A DNA stretch of 64,000 bases from Hormiphora californensis (taxonomy: Eukaryota > Ctenophora > Tentaculata > Cydippida > Pleurobrachiidae). Where the stretch lies: NCBI GenBank assembly GCA_020137815.1, contig CM035352.1:4942998-5006997 (forward strand), given 5' to 3'. The position numbers and the translations under genes were made by a program. The notes beneath the pieces are model-generated. The model was not told the origin of the DNA, did not search any database, and saw only the letters and a list, made by a program, of their open reading frames with translations. Of this stretch, positions 1 through 9,402 are shown one piece after another. Each line of letters opens with the position of its first letter. The first letter of the stretch is position 1.

Positions 1-1026
1 AATTATCTAATTAAGCAGATGAGATAGAGACTTAATTCCGGCACCTACCCCCACTAATGCGAGGACGCTGATCACTTTGGTGCCCTCATTTTTTACGCTA
101 CGCCTATTTTAAGGGTACTTATGATTTTGACTTAAGGCTGAAATCACCCTGTAACCAATTAGGCCCAATTAAGTCAAGTTCTCCATCGCCGATTTTGCAA
201 CAAACTCAGGGGGTGTTTCTAGGGACCCTATAGAGTACCCTAGAAGTGGAATTAGCTTGAGAACGATTATGCCGAAAACTTGCCGGTTTCCGACGTCATA
301 TGCCCGTACTATTTGTGTGGAGTGAAAAAAGAGAGGAAAAGTGAAACTAAAAAGAGAGAGCGAGAGAGAGAGGGACAGGCCAGCGATAGATAGATCAAGA
401 GAAATCCTAGCTCCCAAGTCCCAGAGCTCCCCATATCCTGTTACAGTGTGTCTGTCTGTGTGTGAAGCTTGTTTGTATTGGAGTGTGTAGTAGAGACTTT
501 TTCCACAAACACATTCTCTCTCTCCCTCTCTCCTCACCATCTCTCTCCATCTCACTACGCCTCCACTTGTTATGAAGGGGGCACAGGTGTTATGAAGAGC
601 TGCAGAGGTGTGTGACAGGTATCAAAACCTGGTACATTCCGGAAATGCTGTTAATTAGGATGACATGATTCGATGTGCATAGGTTGTGTGTGAGACAGTA
701 CTGGTAAATTGTGTCTACCTGCAGCAGCACAGTGTACATTGTGTGTAAGTACACAAACACTGAACACAAACAATGGGGGGGGGGCACATATGCTACTGTT
801 TACTGTACATTCCAACACCTAACTCTCCGAATCCCCCACGATGATAAATAGGGGGGTGTCTGGGCTTGCCTGGCTAGAACATAGCAAGTCTGGGCATTGT
901 CACACAGTAGCGAGGTAAATCGGCTTATTTCCCCAAAATGATGATGATATACATCCGTCCCCCCTCTCTCTCTCTTACAAATGAAAAAGATGATTAGAAG
1001 TTAGAAGATAAAATCCCATCCCCCAG
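1..1026. other. Upstream or intronic DNA of the tyrosine kinase gene
   Basis: I recognise no coding exon here. It holds a GA-rich stretch (about 330-375), a G-run near 775-785 and a pyrimidine tract at 960-975. A typical acceptor at 1021-1026 (CCCCAG) opens the first recognisable kinase exon, so the 5' exons (extracellular or membrane parts if it is a receptor) must lie before this window or be too divergent to see. Confidence 0.5.
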
Positions 1027-3465
1027 TTGAGAAGGCGTTTGTGGACCCGATGGAGCAAGACCTGGGCACCCTTGATACCTACCTGGTTAACAACGCCCCC
1101 TGTCTACCTGGGGACGGTATTGTCCTGCTCAACAAAATAGGAAATGGTAAGAGAGTGGGAAATGATGACTGATGCTCGACAGAGTTATCTAGAACAAATT
1201 TAAAACGAGTAAAACTTCATGTTTTAAGTTTGACATTTGCAGGTGCCTTTGGTGAGGTATGGAAGGCACGGTGTACGCCCCCTATTGGTGGGGATCCTGA
1301 GGCAGCAATTAAAATACTAAAGGTAATTACAGACACAACTGCAAATTATTCGAATCATCCTGTGGTTACCTTATGAGATATGTTGCTATCATGGCCGGTA
1401 GTGTACTCCTGACAGTACTACAATGTATACAGGGCCCCTTAGCTGCAGCAGTGACAGGGCCCCTTAGCTGCAGCAGACGCTGTGTGGGGTCCCTAGTGTG
1501 CACGGTTTTTATGTGTGTATTGAATTCCTTGCCTTTGTATGTACACCTAAAATAGTTCTTCCCAGTAAAATATATATTGTCACATCCTGGGTAACCATGG
1601 TAACAGTTGTCTCAGTAGTCAGTGTACACATTCAGTGAAAATAAACACTTACCTCATTGTGTGTGTAGAATCAGTCATGAACACACGCGCCCTACTACTA
1701 CTTCCTATATTAGTACAAACTGTACTTTCTAGCAAGATCACCCTACGTAATTATTTATCTCAACTTATCTACAGTCGGACCCCGATTTACCAGCCGCGAT
1801 ATCAGTCGGGCTCCGATATACAGTCGGACCCCGATTTACCGGGCAAACACTTCCCTCTAAGTAATGAGTGTCCCGGTATATCGAGGTCCGACTATTACAT
1901 CTGTATCTCGTTTCAGGAGGGGTCTACAGATAAACACAGACATGACTTTTACGGCGAGGCAGTCCTGTTGGGACAATTCAAACATCCTAATGTTATAGCT
2001 CTACACGGTGTCGTACTTAGAGGTTGGTACTGCAGCGACTTTATACTGCAGTCTTTAGTTTTTAATACAACCATGCCCGATAAATTTGTGTAGGTAGATA
2101 AATTCGTTATATTATCTAACACCATTTTTCAACAGCTGAGGCACCCTGGATTGTTATTGAGTACGCAGAGAATGGTGCCCTAAAATCCTTCCTAAAGAAA
2201 CATGCATCAAACAGGCACAGTAACCAGTTGCTAAGCTATTGCAGGGATATAGTCAGGGGTATGAAGTATCTATCGGAACGAGGCTACATACACAGGGTAG
2301 GTTTTCCAAATGTTAAGGAGGGTCAGAACATAAGGGTAGGTAGAAGCTGAGTTGGTGCTTGGGTCACTTCTCTAGTTTTGTCTTAATTTTCGCTTTTTTA
2401 TCAGGATTTAGCGGCCCGGAATGTACTTCTTACTAAATTTGAAGTGGCTAAGATTGCAGATTTTGGGCTTTCTCGAAAGCTTGGTGATGATGATGATATC
2501 TACGTTTCCCGGGTAAGATTTGAGAGTCGTGGTCTATTTACTTGAGGGTGGCTAACTGGAGGTATTGGAACAATCGTAACCAACCTCTACAATTAATTGT
2601 TACAACGGGTGCGGTCATGATTTGGACTTTTGAGAAGAAACGAGAACCGACACCGGGGTCATGATTTTAAATTTTCATTCATTTGGAAACAGCAAGTTTC
2701 TGTAAAGCGCGGTGGTGTAAAAGGTAGGGGAATGGGCGCGAGGGTCGCGCGCGCACCGTGGGGTGTGGGAATATTGGGACCGAATTCAAAACACAAGAGC
2801 CTCGCTGACGCTAGCTGACTAATTTATTTGCTCCTTGATTCCACTTACCAGGAGTGTGAAAACTGTTGATTCAGGATTCCAGTTTTTAATTTGTTGCCCT
2901 CACATTCTCCTCCCCCTATAGGGCGGTATGGTTGCTATTAAATGGACTGCTCCAGAAGGGATCATTTCTGCCAGTTATTCCAGTGCTAGTGATGTGTGGA
3001 GTTGCGGTGTTACCATGTGGGAGATATTCTCAGAGGGATGTAATCCATGGTCTGGATTCTCAAATGAGGAGGCCTTCCGAAGGATCAGAAAGGGGCATGT
3101 CCTGAACCAGCCTGAGGTATGAATCATATCATGATATATTTTGTTTGAACAAAACAATGTTTTGTATTTGTAATATTCTGTTTCTACATGTGTTATGATT
3201 TTGTTATTCATGCTAATACCAAACAGGAGCTAATCCCATTCTCACTTCCTTCTCCCCCCAGAAATGTCCACTGGACGTGTACAAAGCGATGGTAACCTGT
3301 TGGACTCTAAACCCGCTAGATCGACCCACATTTGCTGACCTGGAGCGAAGCATCTTCGACCCTGACACGGACAATGTTGAGCAGCCTCTATATGAAAACT
3401 CGGATGGTTTTGTGCAATATGTCAACATGCAGTATGAAAACATGCCTGATGTAGAACAAGCATGA
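1027..3465 (+). CDS. Protein tyrosine kinase, C-terminal part (partial 5')
   Basis: Seven exons: 1027-1146, 1243-1322, 1917-2022, 2136-2296, 2405-2512, 2922-3116, 3262-3465. Joined, they give 323 residues in one frame to a TGA stop. Seen in order: glycine loop NGAFGEV and AAIK lysine (exons 1-2), alpha-C helix FYGEAVLLG with its Glu, catalytic loop HRDLAARN (HR at the end of exon 4, DLAARN in exon 5), DFG, then WTAPE and [24 protein letters not shown] and the WTAPE box are diagnostic of tyrosine-specific kinases. The short tail after the domain carries YENS, YVNM and YENM, which are phosphotyrosine docking motifs of the Grb2 (YxN) and PI3K p85 (YxxM) types. The 5' part is missing, so receptor versus cytosolic cannot be decided; the juxtamembrane-like lead-in ([19 protein letters not shown]) suits a receptor. 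Intron 2 holds a pogo/Tigger-like MITE. The donor after 2022 (GTTGGT) is weak. Confidence 0.88.
1770..1894. mobile_element. Tigger/pogo-like MITE with a partial second copy
   Basis: Positions 1821-1843 (CAGTCGGACCCCGATTTACC...) are the inverted complement of 1872-1894 with two or three mismatches, giving terminal repeats of about 23 bp round a core of only about 28 bp. A TA precedes the left end at 1819-1820. A partial direct copy of the left end lies at 1770-1791. The CAGTnGaACCCCGATTTA style of terminus is known from pogo/Tigger elements; assigning this one to that group is inference. It sits in the intron between kinase exons 2 and 3. Confidence 0.7.
2513..2921 (+). other. Intron of the tyrosine kinase gene
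   Basis: This intron has a GTAAG donor at 2513 and a CCTATAG acceptor at 2915-2921. I see no repeat or second gene in it beyond a CpG-rich GCGCGAGGGTCGCGCGCGC patch near 2735-2755. Confidence 0.7.
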
Positions 3466-3628
3466 TCCAGGGTACAATATAAGAGCTGTCTATAATCAAT
3501 CCATCAACTTGATGTTGCCAACATTGAATCAGCTGGGAATGTTAGGCGACTCAATTAACTTGTAGATGGATGAAAGAGAAACAAATATGAAAGATATGGT
3601 TTAGTTGGCGATTTTATCAGAGAAACTA

Positions 3629-3779
3629 AAGTCGGATTTTTTGAAACTGTCACCCCCCTTTTCGTGCGCGGAATGTTTTTGCGCGTCACATCACATGTTA
3701 ACGTGTGGTGTGCGCGTCAAAATTGATAAATTTCACATGCGCGGTCATTTTGGGGTGACAGTTTCAAAAAATCCGACTT
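3629..3779. mobile_element. 151-bp MITE with 28-bp terminal inverted repeats and TA duplication
   Basis: Left end AAGTCGGATTTTTTGAAACT at 3629 is matched by its reverse complement ending at 3779, and the match runs on for about 28 bp. TA dinucleotides flank both sides (3627-3628 and 3780-3781), the pattern of Tc1/mariner-type insertion. It sits in the 3' flank of the kinase gene. The terminus AAGTCGnATTTTTT is shared with the element at 52516-52786. Confidence 0.85.
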
Positions 3780-4247
3780 TATGAGTGTTTTTGTTTAATT
3801 TTTAGGTTAGTTGACACATTTTGTAAATTGTAAACTTCTTTTAATTTTAACGATGAAACGATTACTGTAATTAATTCTATTTCTTGATTTGGTAAATATG
3901 GAGCCGCTCTTGAATGGACAATGACATGTTCCCAGTCTGTCGGCTTACTCGAAGTCGACGAATGGACAGACTGGGTAGCATGGCAACTCTAATAGAATGA
4001 TCTAGAAGTAAAACAACCATTTTCTAAGCTCTAATCGTCTGGAAGACGCATTAAATATTTCTGGAATTGGAGCGGTGCCCGCGGAGAATTGCGAGCATAT
4101 GCGATGATTTACCATTTAATTAGAAAAGCGCGGCTCAGTTAAAGCGCGTGATAGTAGCGCGCACAAAAATAATAAATATTCCAAGATCTTGCAAGATTTT
4201 CAATTTGTCGATTTTTAAAGAAAAGACAAAAGTGTAAAAACTAAATA

Positions 4248-4323
4248 GGGATCCCTAAAAAAGTTCAGTATTTACACAGAGTTTACACAGTCTTTACTCA
4301 GTCGTTACACCCAGAGCGGCGCG
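4248..4323. mobile_element. Left half of a palindromic TA-type MITE split by a retrotransposon
   Basis: This 76-bp half begins GGGATCCCTAAAAAAG after TA (4246-4247) and is the reverse complement of the half at 9328-9400, which is followed by TA (9401-9402). Together they would form a near-perfect 149-bp palindrome. The last 25 bases (4299-4323) recur directly at 9303-9327, as expected for a target-site duplication made when the retrotransposon landed in the palindrome's centre. Confidence 0.8.
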
Positions 4324-4548
4324 TGCTGCGCACAGTGGCTTTTTCCAAGAAAATATTGGATTCAACACTACTTTAAACAAATTAATTTGAGTGTTCCACT
4401 TATAATCGATTGATCCGTGTTAGAGGTTATTTTCCAATCTTCGATATCTTATAGTTACGTGAATCTCTGTGGGCTTATTAAGAACGTACTGTGAGTGTTT
4501 TGAGTTGGGATTTATCTCTGTCCAGGAGTGTGAGCCAGGTGTTTTAGG
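4324..4548 (+). other. 5' untranslated region of the non-LTR retrotransposon
   Basis: This 225-bp leader lies between the 25-bp target duplication and the ORF1 start codon. Non-LTR elements carry an internal promoter here; I see no specific box. The 5' end is defined only by the duplication, so its exact position is inferred. Confidence 0.6.
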
Positions 4549-5859
4549 ATGAACAATTTTCATGGTATTACGAATAGAGAGGAATTTGATAGAGCTCTTG
4601 AGAGTATGGTATTTAATTCTAAGTGTAAGGGTAGCTCTGTTCTGAATCGTCTGCTTGAGGGGGATATTACTCCTCCTCCTAACAGTCCAAGTGGCCCAAC
4701 CAGAGAGCAGGTATGGGGTCTTCTAGTGTCAGCATATGCATTGATACCCAGCAGCTCCAGAACCCGGTTTGAAAGCGGCACTAGCTCAACGATGGATGCA
4801 GGTTCCCTGGAGGTATTGAAGGAAAGTTTTGAAAGCCTGAAGACTGATCTTCTAGCGACCATTGAGAGGAGAGTTGATGATCAAGTATCGAAAATACTGG
4901 ATAAGAAAGAGGATGGGAACAGTGGAATTGAGGATCAACCAGAACCGGTGTTACCGATGAAGCATTATGTGGATATTAAGCTTGAAGTGGATGAAGATGA
5001 TTCTGCGGCTCCGGTATGTCCGAAGAAGCAGTGGGCTGAGTTTGTGAAGCCAAAGGTGGAATCTGCCCTCAAGGGGGTCCCTGTACTCAATACATTTGTT
5101 AATAAGGGCTCTGTCCGACTTTCTTTCGAGACAGATGATCAACTCAAGGCAGCTGGTGCGGTTCTTTCACCGGCTTTGGGACAGGAGATCCAGACGGTTA
5201 CAGAGAGGAAAGCGATGCTTGACCCAAGAATTGCGGTGAATGATTTGGATGCAGACTTACTTGATGAGGAGAAACTGATTTCGGAAATCCTGAGTGACAA
5301 GAATCAGGATATAAAGAAGGCCCATGGACAGGGTGGAAATATCAAGGTTATCCATATCAACAGGAATGGTAGTTTTGCTGTAATCCAAGTCTCCCCAAGT
5401 ATTCGGAGGATTATTTCATCTAATAAGGACAAGATTTTCCTGAAGCTGAGGCAACATTCAGTTAGGGATCGGTTTCATGTAGTGCAGTGTTTCCATTGTC
5501 AGGAGTTTGGTCACGTGGCTGGTTCTATGAGGTGTTCCAAGAAGGACAGTCCGGCAGTTTGTGCGTTCTGTGCTGGTGAGCATGAGACGAGACAGTGTCA
5601 AGAAAAGAGGAAGAATGATGTAGCCAAACTGAGGTGTATCAATTGTCATGGCAGTGGAAGCAGAGAGGATAGGAGGCATTCAAAGACGCATCTTGCATCG
5701 AGTACCTTATGTCCTTTTTACATCAATGAACGAGGAAAGCTGATGGATAGGACTGCTGGCGTGAGTAAGGAGACAAAAAATGTCTACCGGACGAGGGCAA
5801 TGGAAGAGCTGAGGATAAAACGACTTGGAGGATCGGGACGCTCAACGTCCATTCTATAA
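4549..5859 (+). CDS. Retrotransposon ORF1, Gag-like RNA-binding protein
   Basis: This is an intact 436-residue ORF. The C-terminal third carries cysteine/histidine clusters of the zinc-knuckle type: CFHCQEFGHVAGSMRC (C-X2-C-X4-H-X6-C), CAFCAGEHETRQC (C-X2-C-X3-H-X4-C), and a third looser cluster starting CINCHG. Gag-like ORF1 proteins of several non-LTR clades use such knuckles to bind their own RNA and form the particle that carries it to the nucleus. The stop codon TAA (5857-5859) overlaps the ATG of ORF2 by one base. The whole ORF is undamaged, which suggests a young insertion. Confidence 0.9.
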   Translation: MNNFHGITNREEFDRALESMVFNSKCKGSSVLNRLLEGDITPPPNSPSGPTREQVWGLLVSAYALIPSSSRTRFESGTSSTMDAGSLEVLKESFESLKTDLLATIERRVDDQVSKILDKKEDGNSGIEDQPEPVLPMKHYVDIKLEVDEDDSAAPVCPKKQWAEFVKPKVESALKGVPVLNTFVNKGSVRLSFETDDQLKAAGAVLSPALGQEIQTVTERKAMLDPRIAVNDLDADLLDEEKLISEILSDKNQDIKKAHGQGGNIKVIHINRNGSFAVIQVSPSIRRIISSNKDKIFLKLRQHSVRDRFHVVQCFHCQEFGHVAGSMRCSKKDSPAVCAFCAGEHETRQCQEKRKNDVAKLRCINCHGSGSREDRRHSKTHLASSTLCPFYINERGKLMDRTAGVSKETKNVYRTRAMEELRIKRLGGSGRSTSIL

Positions 5860-8777
5860 TGAACAAGACGGGAGGAATTCTGACTCATCTAGAGGATAAG
5901 GAATGTGACGTGTGCTTAGTACAGGAGACTTATCTAAAAGCTACGGATACAGCGAAGATCAGGGAAATACAGGATAATGGATGGCAGGTATTCTCTAGTC
6001 CGAGGAGTGAGAGGGCTGGTGGTGGTATTGGTGTTTTCTATAGGGACGGAGTAGTGGTCAAACGAGCACCTGTTAAAGACAAGTTCAAGACCTTTCAGGT
6101 CCAGGAAGTCCTTATTGGAGGAGATGATGATCTTGTGAGGCTCTGTAATATATACAGACCCCCCTACAATGGAAAGGCTCGGTATACAGAGGCAAATTTT
6201 CTGGAAGAGTTTAATGGATATATATCGAACCTTCTCATGAAAACAGGAAATCCGATGATCATGGGAGACTTCAATTTCCAGGTTCAAGACTCAAGCAACT
6301 ATTATGCGAGGAAGCTTCTTCACCTTTTGGACTCATTTGACTTTGTGCAGAATGTACCATCAGTTCCGACTCATGTGAGGGGAGGAACTCTGGATCTGAT
6401 GATCTGTCAGCGTGATTTTCTCACTAAACTGGAAAACGTGCAAGTCTTTCCGGATGGAACGTTGTCAGACCATTTCTTGGCTACAGTGGACCTAAAGCTC
6501 TCTACCCCTGGAGATGATTATAGGACGTGGAGGAAGATGTACAGCTACAGAGATTTTAATTCGGTTGATCCAGAGGAATTCAGACGTGCTCTCCAGGAAG
6601 TTTGTCTTCGGGTTCCAGATGGGTGTACGGCAGAGGAGGCTTTGAGGATCTATGATAGTGCGTTAGAGGAGGTGGTGAGGAAACTGGTACCGATGAAGAG
6701 AAGGAAGGAAGTAAAGAGTGTTAAGTTGTGGAGGGAGAGACAAGATGTTCGGGAGGCACTAAGGGAGAGGAGGAGAGCAGAAAGGGCTTGGGAATCTAAC
6801 AAGACAGGACTCAACAAGATACAGTACAAGGAACTACAGAGGCGTTTTGAAAAGATTGATAAGCAGGCGAGGATGGAATTTTCCCGGAAGCAGCTTGAGG
6901 AGGTTAAAGATGATCCTGCAGCGCTGCAGAAGAGGCTAGGTCGTCTAATTGGAAAGTCTGAAACTGTTCTGCCAGGAGGAGTGTCAGACGGAAAGTTGGC
7001 AGGGGATTTTGCAGAGTTCTTCAGTGGGAAGATTGAGAAGATTCGGACAGCGGTTCGGGATGAGCAAGAGGAAGGTTCTGAGGAGCTCACTGTGGATTCT
7101 CTGCCTGCGCCTACCTGTACTCTAACCAAGTTTGAGGAAATCAGAGTTAATGAATTAGTTCGGGTTGTCAAGGAAATGTCATCGAAGTCTTGTGATCTGG
7201 ACCCTATTCCGACCTGGTTGGTGAAAGACTGCCTTGAAGAACTAGCGCCGATCCTGACGAACATTATCAACAAATCCCTTCTACGATCTACTGTTCCAGA
7301 TATTATGCAGAAAGCATTGGTGATGCCAACGATAAAGAACCCCAATGGGGACACTGATTTATTTTCGAACTACAGGCCGGTTTCTAACATATCGTTTGTA
7401 TCGAAGGTACTGGAGAAAGTTGTGCTCAATCAGTTAAACTCATACCTATGGAGGAACGACCTACTCAATGCAGACCAATCTGGGTATAGGGCGGGGCATA
7501 GTTGTGAAACACTGCTTGCTGGAATGTTTGATGACCTGTTGAAGGATTTGGATTCTGGCAAAGTATCGGCCCTTCTGCTGCTTGACATGAGTGCGGCTTT
7601 CGATACTGTGGATCATTCGAAGCTGATTGGAATTTTGGAGGCAAGGTTTGGGGTAAGAGGATCTGCGCTTGAATGGTTTAGAAGCTACCTTAGCAAAAGG
7701 ACTTTTAAAGTGAATGTTCGTGGGGAACTCTCGGCGGCGATTGCACTAATCTGTGGAGTCCCACAGGGGTCCCTTCTTGGACCTGTTTTATTCTTGCTGT
7801 ACATTGAGGAACTTCAGGATATTGTTCGTCCCTATGGCCTAAAGATCAAACTGTATGCAGATGACTCTCAGATATACTTTGGACTGGTTCCGAGTGATGC
7901 AGAGGGGTGGAGTTCCAGTAAAAAGACCCTAGAGGATTGTCTCAAGAATGTCAAAACATGGATGGTTAACCATGGACTTAAGTGTAATGAGGACAAGACG
8001 GAGTTTCTACTGTTGGGAAAGACAAGCTCCTTGGAAAAGATGGCATTTGATCCAGAGATCCAGTTTGGAGGTTCGGTGGTCAGGCCTATGGAATGTAAGG
8101 GGACGACAGGAAAGACCCTTGGTGTTCTCATGGACCATCAGTTGACTCTTGAGAGACAGATATTCAATGTTAAGAAACAGTGTGGCCTTATGCTCAAGAA
8201 CTTGTGGCAGGTCAACAAGTGTCTTGACAAAGATACCAAGATTATGTTGGTCAAGCAACTGGTCATTTCCCGGATTGATTACTGCAACATCCTTTACTAT
8301 GGACTACCTAAGAGGATATTGAGGTATCTTCAGAAGACCCTGAATTCTTGTGTGCGTTTCATTTTCAATCTAAAGGGACATCAGGATGACTACACAGAAT
8401 ACTACAAGGAGGCACACATTCTACCTATTGAGCAGAGGCTGACTTTCAAGGCATGTCTTTTGGCGTACAAGATTGTACGATGCACTGCACCCAAGTATCT
8501 GATGGACCTGGTCCCTCGTGATGACAATCCTGAACCTGTAAAACCTACCCGATCTACCTCAGTTCCAGATTTCTTCAGGTTGAAATATCCAAAGCTCTCA
8601 AGTGTAAATGCGAATTCTAAGTTAAGAAGGAGGAGGATCTCTGTATTCCTGCCGGAAGTGTGGAACTCCCTGCCATTGGAGTTAAGGTCTGTTCACCCTG
8701 TTGAACTCTTCAAGACAAGGCTTAAGACCCGGCTATTTAAGGAAGCTTTCGTTGATCCAGAGAGCAGTAGCACCTGA
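5859..8777 (+). CDS. Retrotransposon ORF2, endonuclease-reverse transcriptase (CR1/L2-like)
   Basis: Intact 972-residue ORF starting at the ATG within TAATG. An AP-type endonuclease comes first: CLVQETYL (catalytic Glu), MGDFNF, LDLMIC and SDHF. The reverse transcriptase follows: NYRPVSNISFVSKVLEKVV, the SGYRAGHSCET box, LLDMSAAFDTVDH, GVPQGSLLGP and the catalytic YADDSQ. The C-terminal region contains LPIEQRLTFKACLLAYK and VWNSLPLELR, a tail style shared by CR1/L2 and related clades. No RNase H domain follows. The encoded enzyme would nick target DNA and prime reverse transcription there. Clade assignment is by motif memory, not phylogeny. All catalytic motifs are intact, so the copy may be active or recently active. 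Confidence 0.93.
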   Translation: MNKTGGILTHLEDKECDVCLVQETYLKATDTAKIREIQDNGWQVFSSPRSERAGGGIGVFYRDGVVVKRAPVKDKFKTFQVQEVLIGGDDDLVRLCNIYRPPYNGKARYTEANFLEEFNGYISNLLMKTGNPMIMGDFNFQVQDSSNYYARKLLHLLDSFDFVQNVPSVPTHVRGGTLDLMICQRDFLTKLENVQVFPDGTLSDHFLATVDLKLSTPGDDYRTWRKMYSYRDFNSVDPEEFRRALQEVCLRVPDGCTAEEALRIYDSALEEVVRKLVPMKRRKEVKSVKLWRERQDVREALRERRRAERAWESNKTGLNKIQYKELQRRFEKIDKQARMEFSRKQLEEVKDDPAALQKRLGRLIGKSETVLPGGVSDGKLAGDFAEFFSGKIEKIRTAVRDEQEEGSEELTVDSLPAPTCTLTKFEEIRVNELVRVVKEMSSKSCDLDPIPTWLVKDCLEELAPILTNIINKSLLRSTVPDIMQKALVMPTIKNPNGDTDLFSNYRPVSNISFVSKVLEKVVLNQLNSYLWRNDLLNADQSGYRAGHSCETLLAGMFDDLLKDLDSGKVSALLLLDMSAAFDTVDHSKLIGILEARFGVRGSALEWFRSYLSKRTFKVNVRGELSAAIALICGVPQGSLLGPVLFLLYIEELQDIVRPYGLKIKLYADDSQIYFGLVPSDAEGWSSSKKTLEDCLKNVKTWMVNHGLKCNEDKTEFLLLGKTSSLEKMAFDPEIQFGGSVVRPMECKGTTGKTLGVLMDHQLTLERQIFNVKKQCGLMLKNLWQVNKCLDKDTKIMLVKQLVISRIDYCNILYYGLPKRILRYLQKTLNSCVRFIFNLKGHQDDYTEYYKEAHILPIEQRLTFKACLLAYKIVRCTAPKYLMDLVPRDDNPEPVKPTRSTSVPDFFRLKYPKLSSVNANSKLRRRRISVFLPEVWNSLPLELRSVHPVELFKTRLKTRLFKEAFVDPESSST

Positions 8778-9302
8778 GTCATCTCGTCTTTGGGTCACTG
8801 GTTCTGTTCTGGTCTGGGTTTAGTGTTCCCCTTAGGCAGACGTTTATTTAGACAGTGTTATTCCTCATTGCATTTACCGGGCTTGCAGTAATAGCTGCTG
8901 ACTTTTTAATAGCTTTGAGAGCTGCTGTCTTTGAGTAGCATGAGAGCTGCTGACTTTGTAATTTAGCTTATTCAGTGTGAGAGCATTTTTATGCCTATCT
9001 AAGTTGGTTCGTATTTTATGAGGCCCGTATTTTCATCAATAAAAGTCTATCTATGGTGTGTTTAAATCCAGATTTTAATAGTGTGTGTCATAAGTAAGGA
9101 AGGTGTTATAATTTAGGTATACCGCTCTGACGCTGAGCAGTGTCAGTCAAAATTCAGTTTGCTGGCCCTGTTTTGCCTGGGCGGTATACAAAAACTTATA
9201 TTATTATTATTATTATTATTATTGTGTGCTGCACAATTGACAAAATTGAGCGCTGCGGCGAAAAAAGTTTCCGAAAACGCTGCAAATCGAGTGCGAAAGA
9301 CG
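8778..9302 (+). other. 3' UTR and tail of the non-LTR retrotransposon
   Basis: Contains three tandem GAGAGCTGCTG-type repeats (about 8890-8962), a poly(A) signal AATAAA at 9038-9043 and an ATT/TTA microsatellite (about 9200-9223), the usual 3' end of CR1/L2-like elements. About 78 bases separate the microsatellite from the 25-bp duplication at 9303. They may be a 3' transduction, or the true end may lie at the microsatellite with a short GTGCTGC duplication. Confidence 0.6.
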
Positions 9303-9327
9303 CAGTCGTTACACCCAGAGCGGCGCG

Positions 9328-9402
9328 GGCGCTCTGGGTGTAACGACTGAGTAAAGACTGTGTAAACTCTGTGTAAATACTGAACTTTTTTAGGGATCCC
9401 TA
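9328..9402. mobile_element. Right half of the palindromic MITE, with flanking TA
   Basis: This is the reverse complement of 4248-4320, ending TAGGGATCCC with TA at 9401-9402. Together with the 25-bp direct repeat at 9303-9327 it rebuilds a hairpin centred near 9325. Confidence 0.8.

Noticed and set aside
6650-7354. 234-residue reverse frame within the retrotransposon
   Set aside because: Antisense shadow of ORF2.
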